Counted from the first letter of the stretch, positions 45,253 to 55,507 are shown. The stretch: DNA of 64,000 nucleotides from B1 sp034439755 (GCA_034439755.1 JAWXAZ010000034.1:1-64000); one strand, 5' to 3'. Notes: generated from the sequence alone by a model not told the origin. A program made the numbers and translations.

Positions 45253-48200
45253 TTAATGATTTACCTGTATTCGCCTGATGGCAATTCCATCCTGCGTTTC
45301 AATGGTAAGTATATAAATACCACTTGGCAACTCTTCTAGGTTCAAGACATTTGAATGGCTCATTTTAATTAACTCTTTTCCTTGCAAATCATTTAATTTC
45401 AAGTTTACAATTTTACTATTTGCCTGCACATTTAATAAACCATTTACTGGGTTTGGAAAAACATTCACAGAAACTAATGCATTTGCAATATTTAAGCCAG
45501 TGGTTTTAGTTTTAAATACCGTAATAATATTCTCCTGTACAGAAAGTTTAGTTTGTGTATTAAATGATGCCACCATGCGAACTTTCAAATAAACAGAATC
45601 GCCAATGCTTAGCCAAGGAACCATGCTCGAAATCTGTCCATAACTGATAGAACCTGTAGTATCTATTCCAGTATTTCCAGAAACACCCATGCCTAATGGA
45701 ACAGAAAAATCTCCATTCGATTCATCTATTAATAAAGCATAATTCACCACGCCTACGCCCCTTACTATATTAACCTTTGAGCAAGAGAATGTAAGTTGTG
45801 TATTGCTATCTAATGTTAAATCTATTGGGGCAAAATATACTGGTGTAAGTAAAGAGAAATCAGTTATTGAATCACCCGTATTCAAAGAAATATCACTCAA
45901 TCTTCTTGGCACAAGTCTATAACCCGTAAAAGGAAATGGTGCAGTATTATTAGGTGTAGCTTGCCCTCCCATTCCTTTCATTGAAAACTCGCCAGAAGGT
46001 GCAGGTTTACCACCAATTCCTGTCATAGGATTATAAATTCTAATTGGAATGGTATCGCCGGTATACGAATTCTTAGCATATAAAAGCACATTGGTGGTAG
46101 GCCAATTGGTTATGGGCGTAATTAATGTAAGGCGGTCGAAAATTACTAGGTCATTTTCTGTTCCTTCATTTAAAAAGTTGGATTTCTTTGCAGCTGCTAT
46201 ATTTTTCCCTGAACCCAATAATTTAATGGTATCAAGCGTGGTAATAACAGACAAACCAAAATATTGAGAAATTTTCCCAGTTACTTCAATGCTATCCCCT
46301 TCTTTTGGGGTATAAGAAAAGGTCTTAGGTGTACTATAAACTGTTATACCACCTGTTGCGTCTCTTATTACAAATTGTAAACCTGTAGCCAAATTATTTC
46401 CACCATAAACAACCCCTCTTACCATAGCACGTTTGCCACTCGAATCAACCACTCCTGTAGAAGGATCTGTCTTCACCAATGGCGCAATATTATATACCAA
46501 TGGCGCATCCAAGGTTTTGCCAATTGTAGAATTTGGCTTGCTATAAACTGAATCTGTAACCCTAACACTATACACAGTAATGTAATAATTGGTACCATAT
46601 ACCAAGTTATTTATTGTTACAGATGTACCTGTTCCTCTAAAAACACATGATGCATCAATATCATTTTGAAACTTAGTACCAGATCCAAAATTGGCATTAG
46701 CGGTATATCTATTTGGATTCCTATTTGGACTACCTGTAACAATTGCAGTATTAGCCTTTACAAAAACAAGGGTTGTAAAGGTACCACTCACATAATTGGC
46801 AGGCTTTGTCCAACTAAAATTCACGGAAGAACTATTTGCTCCAACAGCCAATAAATTGGCTGTGGTATCCACCATTGTTCTGCCATTAATTAAGTTTGGC
46901 AATGAAAAGTAGCCAGAATCAGTTCTAGCAACATAAGCAACCAAATAATACCTAGAATTAATAACTAAGTTTGAAACCATAACACTATTGCCATCACCAT
47001 TATAAATACATTTTGCCAAAGGGTCACCTTCAAATCCTGTACCCGCACCAAAGGCAGAATCTGCCGTGTAGGTGTTCGGACTATTAATAGGTGCTGGATA
47101 AATAAAGTTAAAGGTATCTTTTCTCATAAACACCAAAACGGTATGGGTAGCATTATCATATACCGCTGATTTTGTCCACGACACGGTTGAATTATTTTCT
47201 AGTCGACCAGTAAACCTAAAAAAGGAAACTTGGGCTGGGCCATTACTTAAAGTATACCCATTGGTTAAATTGGAATTGGAGTAAACAGTATCAAAAACAT
47301 TTGCACCAACCAAATAGGCATAATACCTTGTACCTGCCTTTAGCCCAGAAACATTTACATAATTGGAATCGCCATTATACACACATTTTGCCAATGCATC
47401 GTACTGGTATGGACTACTATATTGAGTATAATTGGTGTCAGGCAAATACAAATTTGGACTTTGTGTATTGACACCTGTGGAAATTGCCGAAAGTTCCTTT
47501 AAAAACACAATTGAAGTATGATTTGTATTATTATAATTAGCAGTATTCTTTATCCAAGATAGCCTTATAGAGCTAGTTGAAGTTGCTGTAAAACTAAAGC
47601 CAAAAGAATTACCAGGTGCGGTAGATGTTGTGATAAAAGAAGTAGAAATAGTAGAATCTGAATATAGCGAATCACCAATTGAAATACAAAAACCCATAGC
47701 AATATATCGGGTAAGCGGCTGAAGTCCTACTACATTTACAATTGTTCCATCCCCATTGTAAACGCATTTTGCTGTATCATATTCGTAAGCTGTTCCTGTA
47801 CCTGCAAAATTGCTATCTGCTAAATAGTAACTTGCAGACTTAACTGGATTGCCAGCAGCAATAGAAGTCCCCTTTTTCAAAAATATTAATATTGAATGTA
47901 AGTTATTGCTGTAATTAATGGGCTTCGTAAAATTTATGCGGGCAGTATAAGCAGTAATGTTATTCACAAAAACAAACCCCAATTTGCCAGGTAGCGTTGA
48001 AGTAGAGCCATTTAAATCGGCCCATGTATTACCAACCCTTAATCCATCAAACATAATAGATGGCGCGTTCAATGCATTTCCTTGCCTTAATCCTAAATAA
48101 CCAACATTGGTCATGTCGTTCACTCCATTACCCCTTGCTAAAGCAGTAGGTGTTGTAGGTTCACCTGCTGGAAAACCACTGGTAAATTGAAACATCGAAA

Positions 48201-48735
48201 CAGAATCATTGGTATTTGAGCCCGTGGCAAATTGATATTTTACCACCACCATGGAAACAGTTCCAATTAGAAAAGAATCTGTGGCATACACTGGCCCATC
48301 AGTGGCCTTAGACACCCCAACTCTATAATATCCAGTTCCAGCGGCTTTAATATAAACCCTGGCAAAATAATTAGTTACATTGGAAGAAGTAAACAAACCA
48401 AATACATAATCCCCAATTTTTGCCGAATCAGGTCTTATCATCATCGAAGCATACACCGCCCCAGAATTTGTGGTGGTTAATACTTGCTTATAATAATCTA
48501 ATCCGCTACTTTTTAAATACGCCGCATTACCCAAATTCGATAATACGTACCCAGAATAACTCAATCCAGGCGAATCTACCAGTATTGGATTTACAGAAAC
48601 AGCACCATTCAGGTTCCAAGTATTGACACTTAAAATTTGGCCTTTGGTGTAATCAAAATTTTCAGTAAGTAACTGTTGCGCCTGAACCAAAACAACGCTC
48701 AACATCACCAAAAAAAGGAGAAAAATTCTTTTCAT
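45253..48735 (-). CDS. Large type IX secretion cargo with four repeats
   Basis: A 1160-aa surface or secreted protein. A signal peptide (MKRIFLLFLVMLSVVLVQAQ) is followed by a ~220-residue N-terminal domain (TGYYRVGVSKATDGPVYATD, then LRQGNALNAPSIMFDGLRVG). Four Ig/fibronectin-like repeats of about 125 residues come next, each with a YNGDG-type loop. Then comes a beta-rich region with an OB-like part (KEGDSIEVTGKISQYFG) and a type A sorting domain (VNVFPNPVNGLLNVQA, LPSGIYILTIETQDG). No catalytic motif is seen. The N-terminal domain recurs in the protein at 51950, on the other side of the TonB receptor. Confidence 0.85.
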   Translation of the reverse strand: MKRIFLLFLVMLSVVLVQAQQLLTENFDYTKGQILSVNTWNLNGAVSVNPILVDSPGLSYSGYVLSNLGNAAYLKSSGLDYYKQVLTTTNSGAVYASMMIRPDSAKIGDYVFGLFTSSNVTNYFARVYIKAAGTGYYRVGVSKATDGPVYATDSFLIGTVSMVVVKYQFATGSNTNDSVSMFQFTSGFPAGEPTTPTALARGNGVNDMTNVGYLGLRQGNALNAPSIMFDGLRVGNTWADLNGSTSTLPGKLGFVFVNNITAYTARINFTKPINYSNNLHSILIFLKKGTSIAAGNPVKSASYYLADSNFAGTGTAYEYDTAKCVYNGDGTIVNVVGLQPLTRYIAMGFCISIGDSLYSDSTISTSFITTSTAPGNSFGFSFTATSTSSIRLSWIKNTANYNNTNHTSIVFLKELSAISTGVNTQSPNLYLPDTNYTQYSSPYQYDALAKCVYNGDSNYVNVSGLKAGTRYYAYLVGANVFDTVYSNSNLTNGYTLSNGPAQVSFFRFTGRLENNSTVSWTKSAVYDNATHTVLVFMRKDTFNFIYPAPINSPNTYTADSAFGAGTGFEGDPLAKCIYNGDGNSVMVSNLVINSRYYLVAYVARTDSGYFSLPNLINGRTMVDTTANLLAVGANSSSVNFSWTKPANYVSGTFTTLVFVKANTAIVTGSPNRNPNRYTANANFGSGTKFQNDIDASCVFRGTGTSVTINNLVYGTNYYITVYSVRVTDSVYSKPNSTIGKTLDAPLVYNIAPLVKTDPSTGVVDSSGKRAMVRGVVYGGNNLATGLQFVIRDATGGITVYSTPKTFSYTPKEGDSIEVTGKISQYFGLSVITTLDTIKLLGSGKNIAAAKKSNFLNEGTENDLVIFDRLTLITPITNWPTTNVLLYAKNSYTGDTIPIRIYNPMTGIGGKPAPSGEFSMKGMGGQATPNNTAPFPFTGYRLVPRRLSDISLNTGDSITDFSLLTPVYFAPIDLTLDSNTQLTFSCSKVNIVRGVGVVNYALLIDESNGDFSVPLGMGVSGNTGIDTTGSISYGQISSMVPWLSIGDSVYLKVRMVASFNTQTKLSVQENIITVFKTKTTGLNIANALVSVNVFPNPVNGLLNVQANSKIVNLKLNDLQGKELIKMSHSNVLNLEELPSGIYILTIETQDGIAIRRIQVNH

Positions 48736-49001
48736 ATTTTAATATTTTTAAATGCAATCTAATGACTTGACAAGCAGTTTACTAATAAAAAATTCATAAA
48801 ATTTATTTTTTATTCTATTTTAATGGTTTTTTAAGGTTTTTCTTTTACCAAATCAGGATTTTCTACCCTTTCAAAACATAGACTTTATACAAATATGACG
48901 TAAAACCGATAATTTAATATTGAAATAAAGCTTCTCTAAAGAAATAATCCAAAATTACCCTAAATTTGGCAGTCGAAATTATTGAGAATAAAACCTAGCC
49001 T
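48736..49001. promoter_or_regulatory. Divergent promoter region of the surface-protein locus
   Basis: 266 bp between the start of the large cargo gene and the TonB receptor gene, very AT rich. It must contain both promoters. I see no palindrome or repeat that would suggest an operator. Confidence 0.4.
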
Positions 49002-51863
49002 GTGAAAAGAATCTGTTTACAAATACTCCTTCTTTTGTTGCCTTTTTTGTCGATAAGCCAAAATACGGCCTCTTTATTTGGGAAAGTAATAGATAAGAAA
49101 GACCAAAGTGAACTCATTGGAGTAACCATCCTAATTAAAGGAACTTCCTTTGGAACCACCTCAGACGTCAATGGAAAATTCATGTTAAAAGGAATCAAGG
49201 CAGGAGAATACAGCATTGAAATTTCCTATATTGGTTATAAAAAAATCATTCAAACTGGCATTAAAATCAAAACTGGAGAGAGCAAGGATTTAGGTATTTT
49301 TCAAATGCAAGAGGCTAGCGCAAATATTGACGAGGTGGTAATTATGGGAAAAAAGCCGCTCATTGATATTGAGAAAGGCCAGAGTGTAAATACCATCACA
49401 CAAGAAAATATTGAATTGGCACCTGCACGCCAATTACAAAAAATTATCAATACCCAGCCCGGTGTTATTCAATCGCCCGCAGGCGTTAGTATTAGAGGAA
49501 GTAGAACCTATGAAACCGGAACCTATATTGATGGCGTTTCGGTTACAGATCCAATGGCTGGAACAGGGTTTGGGCTCGACATTGGGGCAAATGCCATTGG
49601 TGAAATTGAAATTACAACGGGCGGTATTGGTGCAGAAATTGGTGATGCCACAGCAGGTGTGGTAAGTGCCCGAACCAAAACCGCTGGCAACAAATTGGAT
49701 ATAAGTGCCAACTACAAACGAGATAACTTTGGCTTCAACAAGGATTGGATCAGCACGTGGAATAGCCAGCTAATTGAATTGAATATTGGTTCACCCATAT
49801 TTAAAGAAAAATTTTCGAATAGGTTAAAAGTCAACTTCGCATTAAGAGCGGCATTTACCGACGAATTTTACAGAAACCCTGCCAACCAAGTTCAATCTTC
49901 GTTATTAAAGGAACAAGGATTTTCGGCAACCCAATTAACACCTAATCAAGACAACCGCTGGAGCGGCTTCTTTAAATTAAGTTACGATTTTAAAAAGGGC
50001 AAAATTTTAACGGCCACCATGCTCAGAAGCATCACCGTTAACCAAGATCAAAATATGTTACGCATTTTTGGCAACGATGCGCCTTATCAGCCCGGCTTCC
50101 AATATAATTTTAGTCAGCAAATGGACAATGCAAATACCTTTACGCACGAATCGTATTTGCAGATGATAAACTTTAAACATTCCATCAATAAACGCCTTAG
50201 TTATAACGCAACGGTATCTAGGTTGCTCGTAGAATTAAGGGCCGATGCCAATGGAAGAACTTGGCGACCAACTAACGTAGACCAAATATTTGATGCGGCC
50301 TCTATTAACCAATTTCCCATTGGAATTTTTGAACCCACTGCTCAAGATAGCGTGGTGTATATGAACCCTCCTTCTGGCTTTAACAACAACAACGGAATTG
50401 CGGCACTGTGGCACCATCATTATTTAGAAGAATATGTTGCCAAAGCAACAGGTAATTACTTTAGCAAAAACTCTCTCAACAAACTCACCTTTGGTTTTGA
50501 AATGAAATTCCAAGATATGCTCTGGATAGACATTGTAAAACCATGGATTGGCGCACCCATTCAATTAGCAGATGGCACCTATTCTCAAACATTTAGATTG
50601 GGTCAGCAAAGCGATTTATGGCAAGTAAGTCCCAGACGTGGCGGCTTCTTTGTGAGCGATCAAATAAAATACAAAGGCTTAATAGCAAGTATTGGCGGCC
50701 GATTTGAATATTGGGCACCAGGAAAATACATCGATGATGCCGTGGCTGATCCAAAATCGCCCATTCTGGCTGAGGTTAGGCGCGATTATTTAAATAGCTC
50801 TACCAAAATTGGTGGCTTAAGGTATAAGTTTAGGTTCTTACCAAAAGTGAATGCCACTTTTCCAATTGCAGAAAACAAGATGTTGTATTTTAATTACGGC
50901 CATACAACCATACTACCACACCCTAGTTTTATTTATCCCGGTCTGAACCCATTTTATCAAGACAGATCTACCCTTTCTAGGGTTGGAAATCCGAATCTAA
51001 ACCCGGAGGTAGATATCAGTTACGAGCTTGGCCTAAAGTTTCAAATTACGGGCAATGATGCCTTAAGTTTCTCGGCCTTCTTTAAAGACAAATACGATTT
51101 TGTAACCACAACCTCCATTATCATAAAAGATGTTACTGGCCGCGAAGTTAGTCGCACCATGCGCATCAACTCCGATTATGCGCGCACCAGGGGAATCGAA
51201 TTAAATTATATCAAACGCATTAGGAATTGGTATCAAGGTCAGGCCTCTTTCACCTATATGGTTAGCACAGGCCAATCGGCCTCAGCCAACGAAGCGTTAA
51301 AAGATATTTTAGCCACTGGAAATGTGGAAGACACCAAAGAGTATTATTTACCTTGGGATGTCCCATTCGATTTTAAAACAAATCATGTTTTCAAGATTGA
51401 TAAAAAAGGTGGGTTATTTGATAGGCCTTGGCTCAATAACATGAGTTTCTATTTTGAAACCGTTTGGCGCTCTGGCGTAAGGTATACACCTTATGTTTTC
51501 TCTAACAACGACCCAAATACAGGCCGCCCTATATACATAGAAAATACAGACCCAAATGCTAGATGGAGCAAAATTGGAACTTCGTGGTTCTGGGCAGATT
51601 TCACTTTTAGCAAATGGTGGAAGTTTAAGACAAGCACCTTGGGTTTCAATTTACAAATCACCAATCTCTTTAATAACAAGAACGCATCCATCATTAATCC
51701 AGTAACAGGCAAAGCCTATAATTTAGGCGACAATGTACCAGATTCTTGGGTTGATCCAAGGTTTGTTGACCCAAGATTGGGAAGCGCAGGCCCACCACCT
51801 ACAAACCCTGCCCGCTTCTTAGAGCAAAGGCATATCATGGTGGGAATAAGTGTTAAATTTTAA
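49002..51863 (+). CDS. TonB-dependent receptor
   Basis: A 953-aa outer-membrane receptor starting at GTG 49002. A signal peptide (ending LPFLSISQ) leads into a CarboxypepD_reg-like domain (ASLFGKVIDKKDQSELIGVT, KGIKAGEYSIEISYIGYKK). The plug follows (VVIMGKKPLIDIEKGQS, ELAPARQLQKIINTQPGVIQ, GVSIRGSRTYETGTYIDGVS). Then comes a 22-strand barrel ending HIMVGISVKF. It is not a SusC protein, since no SusD follows. The substrate is unknown. It lies between two type IX cargo proteins that share an N-terminal domain, which suggests a common function in binding or import. Confidence 0.9.
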   Translation: MKRICLQILLLLLPFLSISQNTASLFGKVIDKKDQSELIGVTILIKGTSFGTTSDVNGKFMLKGIKAGEYSIEISYIGYKKIIQTGIKIKTGESKDLGIFQMQEASANIDEVVIMGKKPLIDIEKGQSVNTITQENIELAPARQLQKIINTQPGVIQSPAGVSIRGSRTYETGTYIDGVSVTDPMAGTGFGLDIGANAIGEIEITTGGIGAEIGDATAGVVSARTKTAGNKLDISANYKRDNFGFNKDWISTWNSQLIELNIGSPIFKEKFSNRLKVNFALRAAFTDEFYRNPANQVQSSLLKEQGFSATQLTPNQDNRWSGFFKLSYDFKKGKILTATMLRSITVNQDQNMLRIFGNDAPYQPGFQYNFSQQMDNANTFTHESYLQMINFKHSINKRLSYNATVSRLLVELRADANGRTWRPTNVDQIFDAASINQFPIGIFEPTAQDSVVYMNPPSGFNNNNGIAALWHHHYLEEYVAKATGNYFSKNSLNKLTFGFEMKFQDMLWIDIVKPWIGAPIQLADGTYSQTFRLGQQSDLWQVSPRRGGFFVSDQIKYKGLIASIGGRFEYWAPGKYIDDAVADPKSPILAEVRRDYLNSSTKIGGLRYKFRFLPKVNATFPIAENKMLYFNYGHTTILPHPSFIYPGLNPFYQDRSTLSRVGNPNLNPEVDISYELGLKFQITGNDALSFSAFFKDKYDFVTTTSIIIKDVTGREVSRTMRINSDYARTRGIELNYIKRIRNWYQGQASFTYMVSTGQSASANEALKDILATGNVEDTKEYYLPWDVPFDFKTNHVFKIDKKGGLFDRPWLNNMSFYFETVWRSGVRYTPYVFSNNDPNTGRPIYIENTDPNARWSKIGTSWFWADFTFSKWWKFKTSTLGFNLQITNLFNNKNASIINPVTGKAYNLGDNVPDSWVDPRFVDPRLGSAGPPPTNPARFLEQRHIMVGISVKF

Positions 51864-51949
51864 GAATGGTTTCCAAAACCATAGAAATTTTAATAAAGAA
51901 GTGCTTAATTTGTAACCTTAAACTAACTAACAATCAAAACAATAATTAT

Positions 51950-53218
51950 ATGAAAAAACTATTTACAGCATTGGTCATTTGTTTCGCTCTTTCTATGCAA
52001 GCCCAAACCACCCTAATGGATAATTTTAATTATACCAACGATTCTTTGGCTGCAGTATCAGTAAACAATGGATGGATTATCGCTAGTGGAGTCACTACAA
52101 ATGCACTAAGGGCTAATGGAACAGCGCTAACATATAGTGGATATTTTGCATCTGGAATTGGCAATTCTGTTCCAATGACCAATAATGGTCAGGATGCTGT
52201 TAAAGATTTCAATGTTGTTTACACTTCTGGAAATGTTTATGCATCCTTTATGGCAAAAATAAGTGCTAGTCAAGCTGCTGGCGATTACTTTTTTGCCTTT
52301 TTACCTACAGGTTCAACATCTTTATTTGGTGCAAGAACTTTTGCAAAACTAAGTTCAACAGGATATTATAGAGTAGCCATTTCAAAAGGTTCTGTTGGTC
52401 CAAGCGAAACTTTAACATATTCTACTGATTCTTTCGCAAATAATACGACTTATTTATTTGTAGTAAGGTACAGCATTATTACTGGAACTGCCAACGATTC
52501 TGTTCATTTATATGTTTTTAATGGTGGCGTTCCTGCTGTGGCACCAGTTACAGCTACAGTTTCAACAATTGGAGGAATTAACGCAGATGCAACTTCAATT
52601 TCAAGATTAGCTTTAAGACAAGGATCTGCATCTAATGCTCCATCTTTATCGATTGGCGGTATTCGCGTTTCCAGCACCTGGGCTGACGGACCATTACCTG
52701 TAAACTTCACATCATTTAAAGGATATTCGAACAAAAACAACAATACCTTAAACTGGGTAACTTCAAGCGAGATGAACAACAAAGGGTTTGAGGTTGAACG
52801 CAGTTTAGATGGCGATAATTTTGAAAGCATTGGTTTTGTTAAAGGAGCTGGCAATAGCAGCAAAATACTTTCTTATCAATTCAACGACGAGAATGCTCAA
52901 TTTCCAATGGCATATTATCGTTTAAAGCAAATCGATTTTGATGGCAAATTTGAATACTCTGCAATCATCTCAATTTCTAATGAAGAAACTCAAATAGATA
53001 TTACACCTAACCCTTTTGTTGAAACTATTAGCATTGTGGCACCAAGCCAAGATCAATTTGTTTCGGCGGAAATCATAGACATCACGGGTAAAGTAAAGAC
53101 CAATATGAGCGGACAAGGAACACTAACCATGGATACCAAAGATTTAAACCAAGGTGTTTATTTCATTAGGGTTAACCACGGCGAAAAAATAATTGTAAAA
53201 AGAATTATCAAAAACTAA
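51950..53218 (+). CDS. Type IX secretion cargo protein
   Basis: About 422 aa: signal MKKLFTALVICFALSMQAQ, then a ~230-residue domain (STGYYRVAISKGSVGPSETL, LRQGSASNAPSLSIGGIRVS, STWADG) closely matching the N-terminus of the large cargo protein. A linker with NTLNWVTSSEMNNKGFEVER follows. The type A sorting domain (DITPNPFVETISIVAP, DLNQGVYFIRVNHGEKIIVK) ends it. ATG 51950 is used because a longer frame upstream puts 28 residues before the signal. It is downstream of the TonB receptor by 86 bp, on the same strand. Confidence 0.85.
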   Translation: MKKLFTALVICFALSMQAQTTLMDNFNYTNDSLAAVSVNNGWIIASGVTTNALRANGTALTYSGYFASGIGNSVPMTNNGQDAVKDFNVVYTSGNVYASFMAKISASQAAGDYFFAFLPTGSTSLFGARTFAKLSSTGYYRVAISKGSVGPSETLTYSTDSFANNTTYLFVVRYSIITGTANDSVHLYVFNGGVPAVAPVTATVSTIGGINADATSISRLALRQGSASNAPSLSIGGIRVSSTWADGPLPVNFTSFKGYSNKNNNTLNWVTSSEMNNKGFEVERSLDGDNFESIGFVKGAGNSSKILSYQFNDENAQFPMAYYRLKQIDFDGKFEYSAIISISNEETQIDITPNPFVETISIVAPSQDQFVSAEIIDITGKVKTNMSGQGTLTMDTKDLNQGVYFIRVNHGEKIIVKRIIKN

Positions 53219-53230
53219 TTTCTTTAGTCA

Positions 53231-53271
53231 AAAAAAAGCGTCTCAACCACAAGTTGAGGCGCTTTTTTTTT
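53231..53271 (+). terminator. Intrinsic terminator after the surface-protein locus
   Basis: GCGTCTCAAC/GTTGAGGCGC (one G-U pair), loop CACAA, followed by a run of T. An A run on the left would also allow function leftward. Confidence 0.95.
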
Positions 53272-53301
53272 GGTTCATTATTATTTGCTTAACTTTGCCA
53301 G

Positions 53302-54546
53302 ATGATTACTACCGAAAAGAAAAATAGCCAATATTTTATAGACCTCGAACTTCAATATGGAGCGCACAATTATCACCCAATTGCAGCCGTATTAGAGCGT
53401 GGAGAAGGCATTTATCTTTGGGATGTAGAAGGCAAAAAATATTTCGATTTCCTCTCGGCATATAGTGCGGTTAACCAAGGCCATTGTCACCCCAAAATTG
53501 TGAACGCCATGATTCAACAGGCAAGCAAACTTACTCTTACGAGCAGGGCATTTCACAACAATGTGTTGGGAGAATATGAAAAATATATCACCCAATATTT
53601 TGGATACGATAAAGTTCTTCCTATGAACACCGGAGTTGAAGGTGGAGAAACGGCCATAAAATTAGCCCGCAGATGGGGTTACGATGTGAAAGGCATAGCA
53701 GATAATCAGGCCCATATTTTGTTTGTAGAAGGCAATTTCTGGGGTAGAACAATGGCGGCAATTAGCTCAAGTAGTGATCCCAGTAGCTATGATAGGTTTG
53801 GACCATATATGCCTGGTTTTAGCCTTATCCCTTACAATGATTTAAATGCTTTAGAAGCAGCCTTTGTTGCCAATCCAAATATTGCAGGTTTTATGTTCGA
53901 ACCCATCCAAGGCGAGGCAGGAGTAGTTGTTCCAGACGAAGGATATTTACGAGGTGTAAGAAATTTATGCACCCAATACAAGGTTTTAATGATTGCAGAT
54001 GAGGTGCAAACTGGACTTTGCAGAACAGGCAAAATGTTGGCTTGCGACCACGAAAAGGTGAAGCCAGATTTATTAATTTTAGGGAAAGCACTCTCGGGCG
54101 GAACCATGCCGGTATCTGCCGTTTTGGGTAACGATGAAGTAATGTTAACCATAAAGCCAGGCGAACATGGTTCTACCTATGGCGGTAATCCTTTGGCCTG
54201 CGCTGTTGCAATTGAGGCATTGAAGGTTTTAAAAGAAGAAGAATTAGCAGAAAACGCAGAAGCCATGGGGATCATTTTTAGAGAAAGAATGGAATTGCTA
54301 AAAGCTAAATCTCCTTTAGTTACCACGGTAAGAGGCAGAGGCCTGCTCAACGCCATCATCATTAAACCATTTGACCATGGCAAAACCGCTTATGACGTTT
54401 GCAAAATTTTAAAAACAAACGGATTATTAGCCAAACAAACTCACGGCGATATCATTCGATTTGCACCCCCATTAGTTATTAACGAGGAGCAAATTCATGA
54501 GGCCTGCGATATCATTGAACGCACCATTTTAGCTTTGGAAGTTTAA
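53302..54546 (+). CDS. rocD: Ornithine--oxo-acid aminotransferase
   Basis: A 414-aa class III PLP aminotransferase that converts ornithine to glutamate semialdehyde. Landmarks are YGAHNYHPIAAVLERGEGI, FLSAYSAVNQGHCHPKI, NTGVEGGETAIKLARRWGYD, FEPIQGEAGVVVPDEGYL, IADEVQTGLCRTGK and the cofactor lysine K262 in LILGKALSGG. Length is standard. The last 57 bp are repeated in altered form just downstream (54566-54622). Confidence 0.95.
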   Translation: MITTEKKNSQYFIDLELQYGAHNYHPIAAVLERGEGIYLWDVEGKKYFDFLSAYSAVNQGHCHPKIVNAMIQQASKLTLTSRAFHNNVLGEYEKYITQYFGYDKVLPMNTGVEGGETAIKLARRWGYDVKGIADNQAHILFVEGNFWGRTMAAISSSSDPSSYDRFGPYMPGFSLIPYNDLNALEAAFVANPNIAGFMFEPIQGEAGVVVPDEGYLRGVRNLCTQYKVLMIADEVQTGLCRTGKMLACDHEKVKPDLLILGKALSGGTMPVSAVLGNDEVMLTIKPGEHGSTYGGNPLACAVAIEALKVLKEEELAENAEAMGIIFRERMELLKAKSPLVTTVRGRGLLNAIIIKPFDHGKTAYDVCKILKTNGLLAKQTHGDIIRFAPPLVINEEQIHEACDIIERTILALEV

Positions 54547-54565
54547 ATCCCTTTTAATCGTTACG

Positions 54566-54622
54566 CAAACTTTTAAGGCCTGCGATATCCTTGAACCCAA
54601 AATTTTAGTTTTGGAAGATTAA
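54566..54622 (+). repeat. Diverged duplicate of the rocD 3' end
   Basis: This 57-bp stretch matches 54490-54546 at 47 of 57 positions, including the stop codon. In frame it reads QTFKACDILEPKILVLED-stop against QIHEACDIIERTILALEV-stop in rocD. It covers the last ~17 codons and stop of the DUF3999-like gene on the opposite strand. Confidence 0.85.
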
Positions 54623-55507
54623 TTATTGCGATTTTTCTTTTAAAGTAAGCCAACACAATGATGCCAATAATAAGGCAAACCCATAAGAATTTGGGGCTTT
54701 GCCAAAAGTTCATTTCAATCTCTTTTTTTTGCGGCTTTGCCATTATTTTGGTCCAATCCAAAGTGAGCGACTGAATAGGCGATTTTAAAATCTCATCAGA
54801 AAATTGGATCAAATCGTAATGAGGCACTGCCAAGGCAGCATTACCACAAAACAAAGTGGGTTTATCGCCCGCATTTAAATAGGTATAAAGCACCATGGGC
54901 TTTGCCTTAATACCAATTGCTCTATGCGCAATGGAGGGTTGTTTAAGTTCAAAATATCGATGGCTAAGGTATCATTGAGCACAAGGTTGAAATCGAATGA
55001 ATGGCCCTTTCCCTTCTCAAGTTGAGAAACCATTATTAGGTTGTTTTGTGTATATGCTCTTCCCCTTCTTGGCTTAACGATCTGCTTGGTATAAAACTGC
55101 AACTCACGAGAATAATAAATAGGCGATTGAACCTTAATTTGAACCGGGTTGAACTCATATTTTTGATCACTCCAAATCTGGATGCGTGTAATTTGATCTT
55201 TGAGAATTTCTTTTGAAATTATTTGTATCCTGGGACTATCAGATTGCTTATCGCTAGGCAGAATATTAATCGGTAATATTCTGCTATCCCAATGGCTTGT
55301 ATCCTTCTCCTCTACCCTAATAAAATAGGGCAATTCAATGAATGAATCCTTTTGTGCAAAAGACCTAAATTCTGGCGACAATTGCACCTTGTACAATCCG
55401 CTTTTAGAGATGGTGCCAAGGCTATATTCGCGCGTAAATTCTTGAGAAAATCCGGGCTGAACCAACAAGAAAAATGCACTTAAGCATAAAAATTTAAGCT
55501 TCCTCAT
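54573..55507 (-). pseudogene. DUF3999-like gene broken by a frameshift
   Basis: The gene starts at ATG 55507 with signal MRKLKFLCLSAFFLLVQPGF and is read in one frame to about 54900, where it enters nonsense and stops at 54875. The next frame continues the protein at once: KPMVLYTYLNAGDKPTLFCG, NAALAVPHYDLIQFSD, then one transmembrane helix (FLWVCLIIGIIVLAYFKRK). One lost base near 54895-54910 explains both halves. DUF3999 proteins normally follow DUF2339, as here (14-bp overlap with the gene upstream). The final ~17 residues come from the rocD-tail duplicate. It may be a true mutation or a sequencing error. Confidence 0.7.

Noticed and set aside
54875..54910. Programmed -1 frameshift joining the DUF3999-like halves
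   Set aside because: No X-XXY-YYZ slippery heptamer and no strong downstream hairpin are visible; mutation or sequencing error is simpler.
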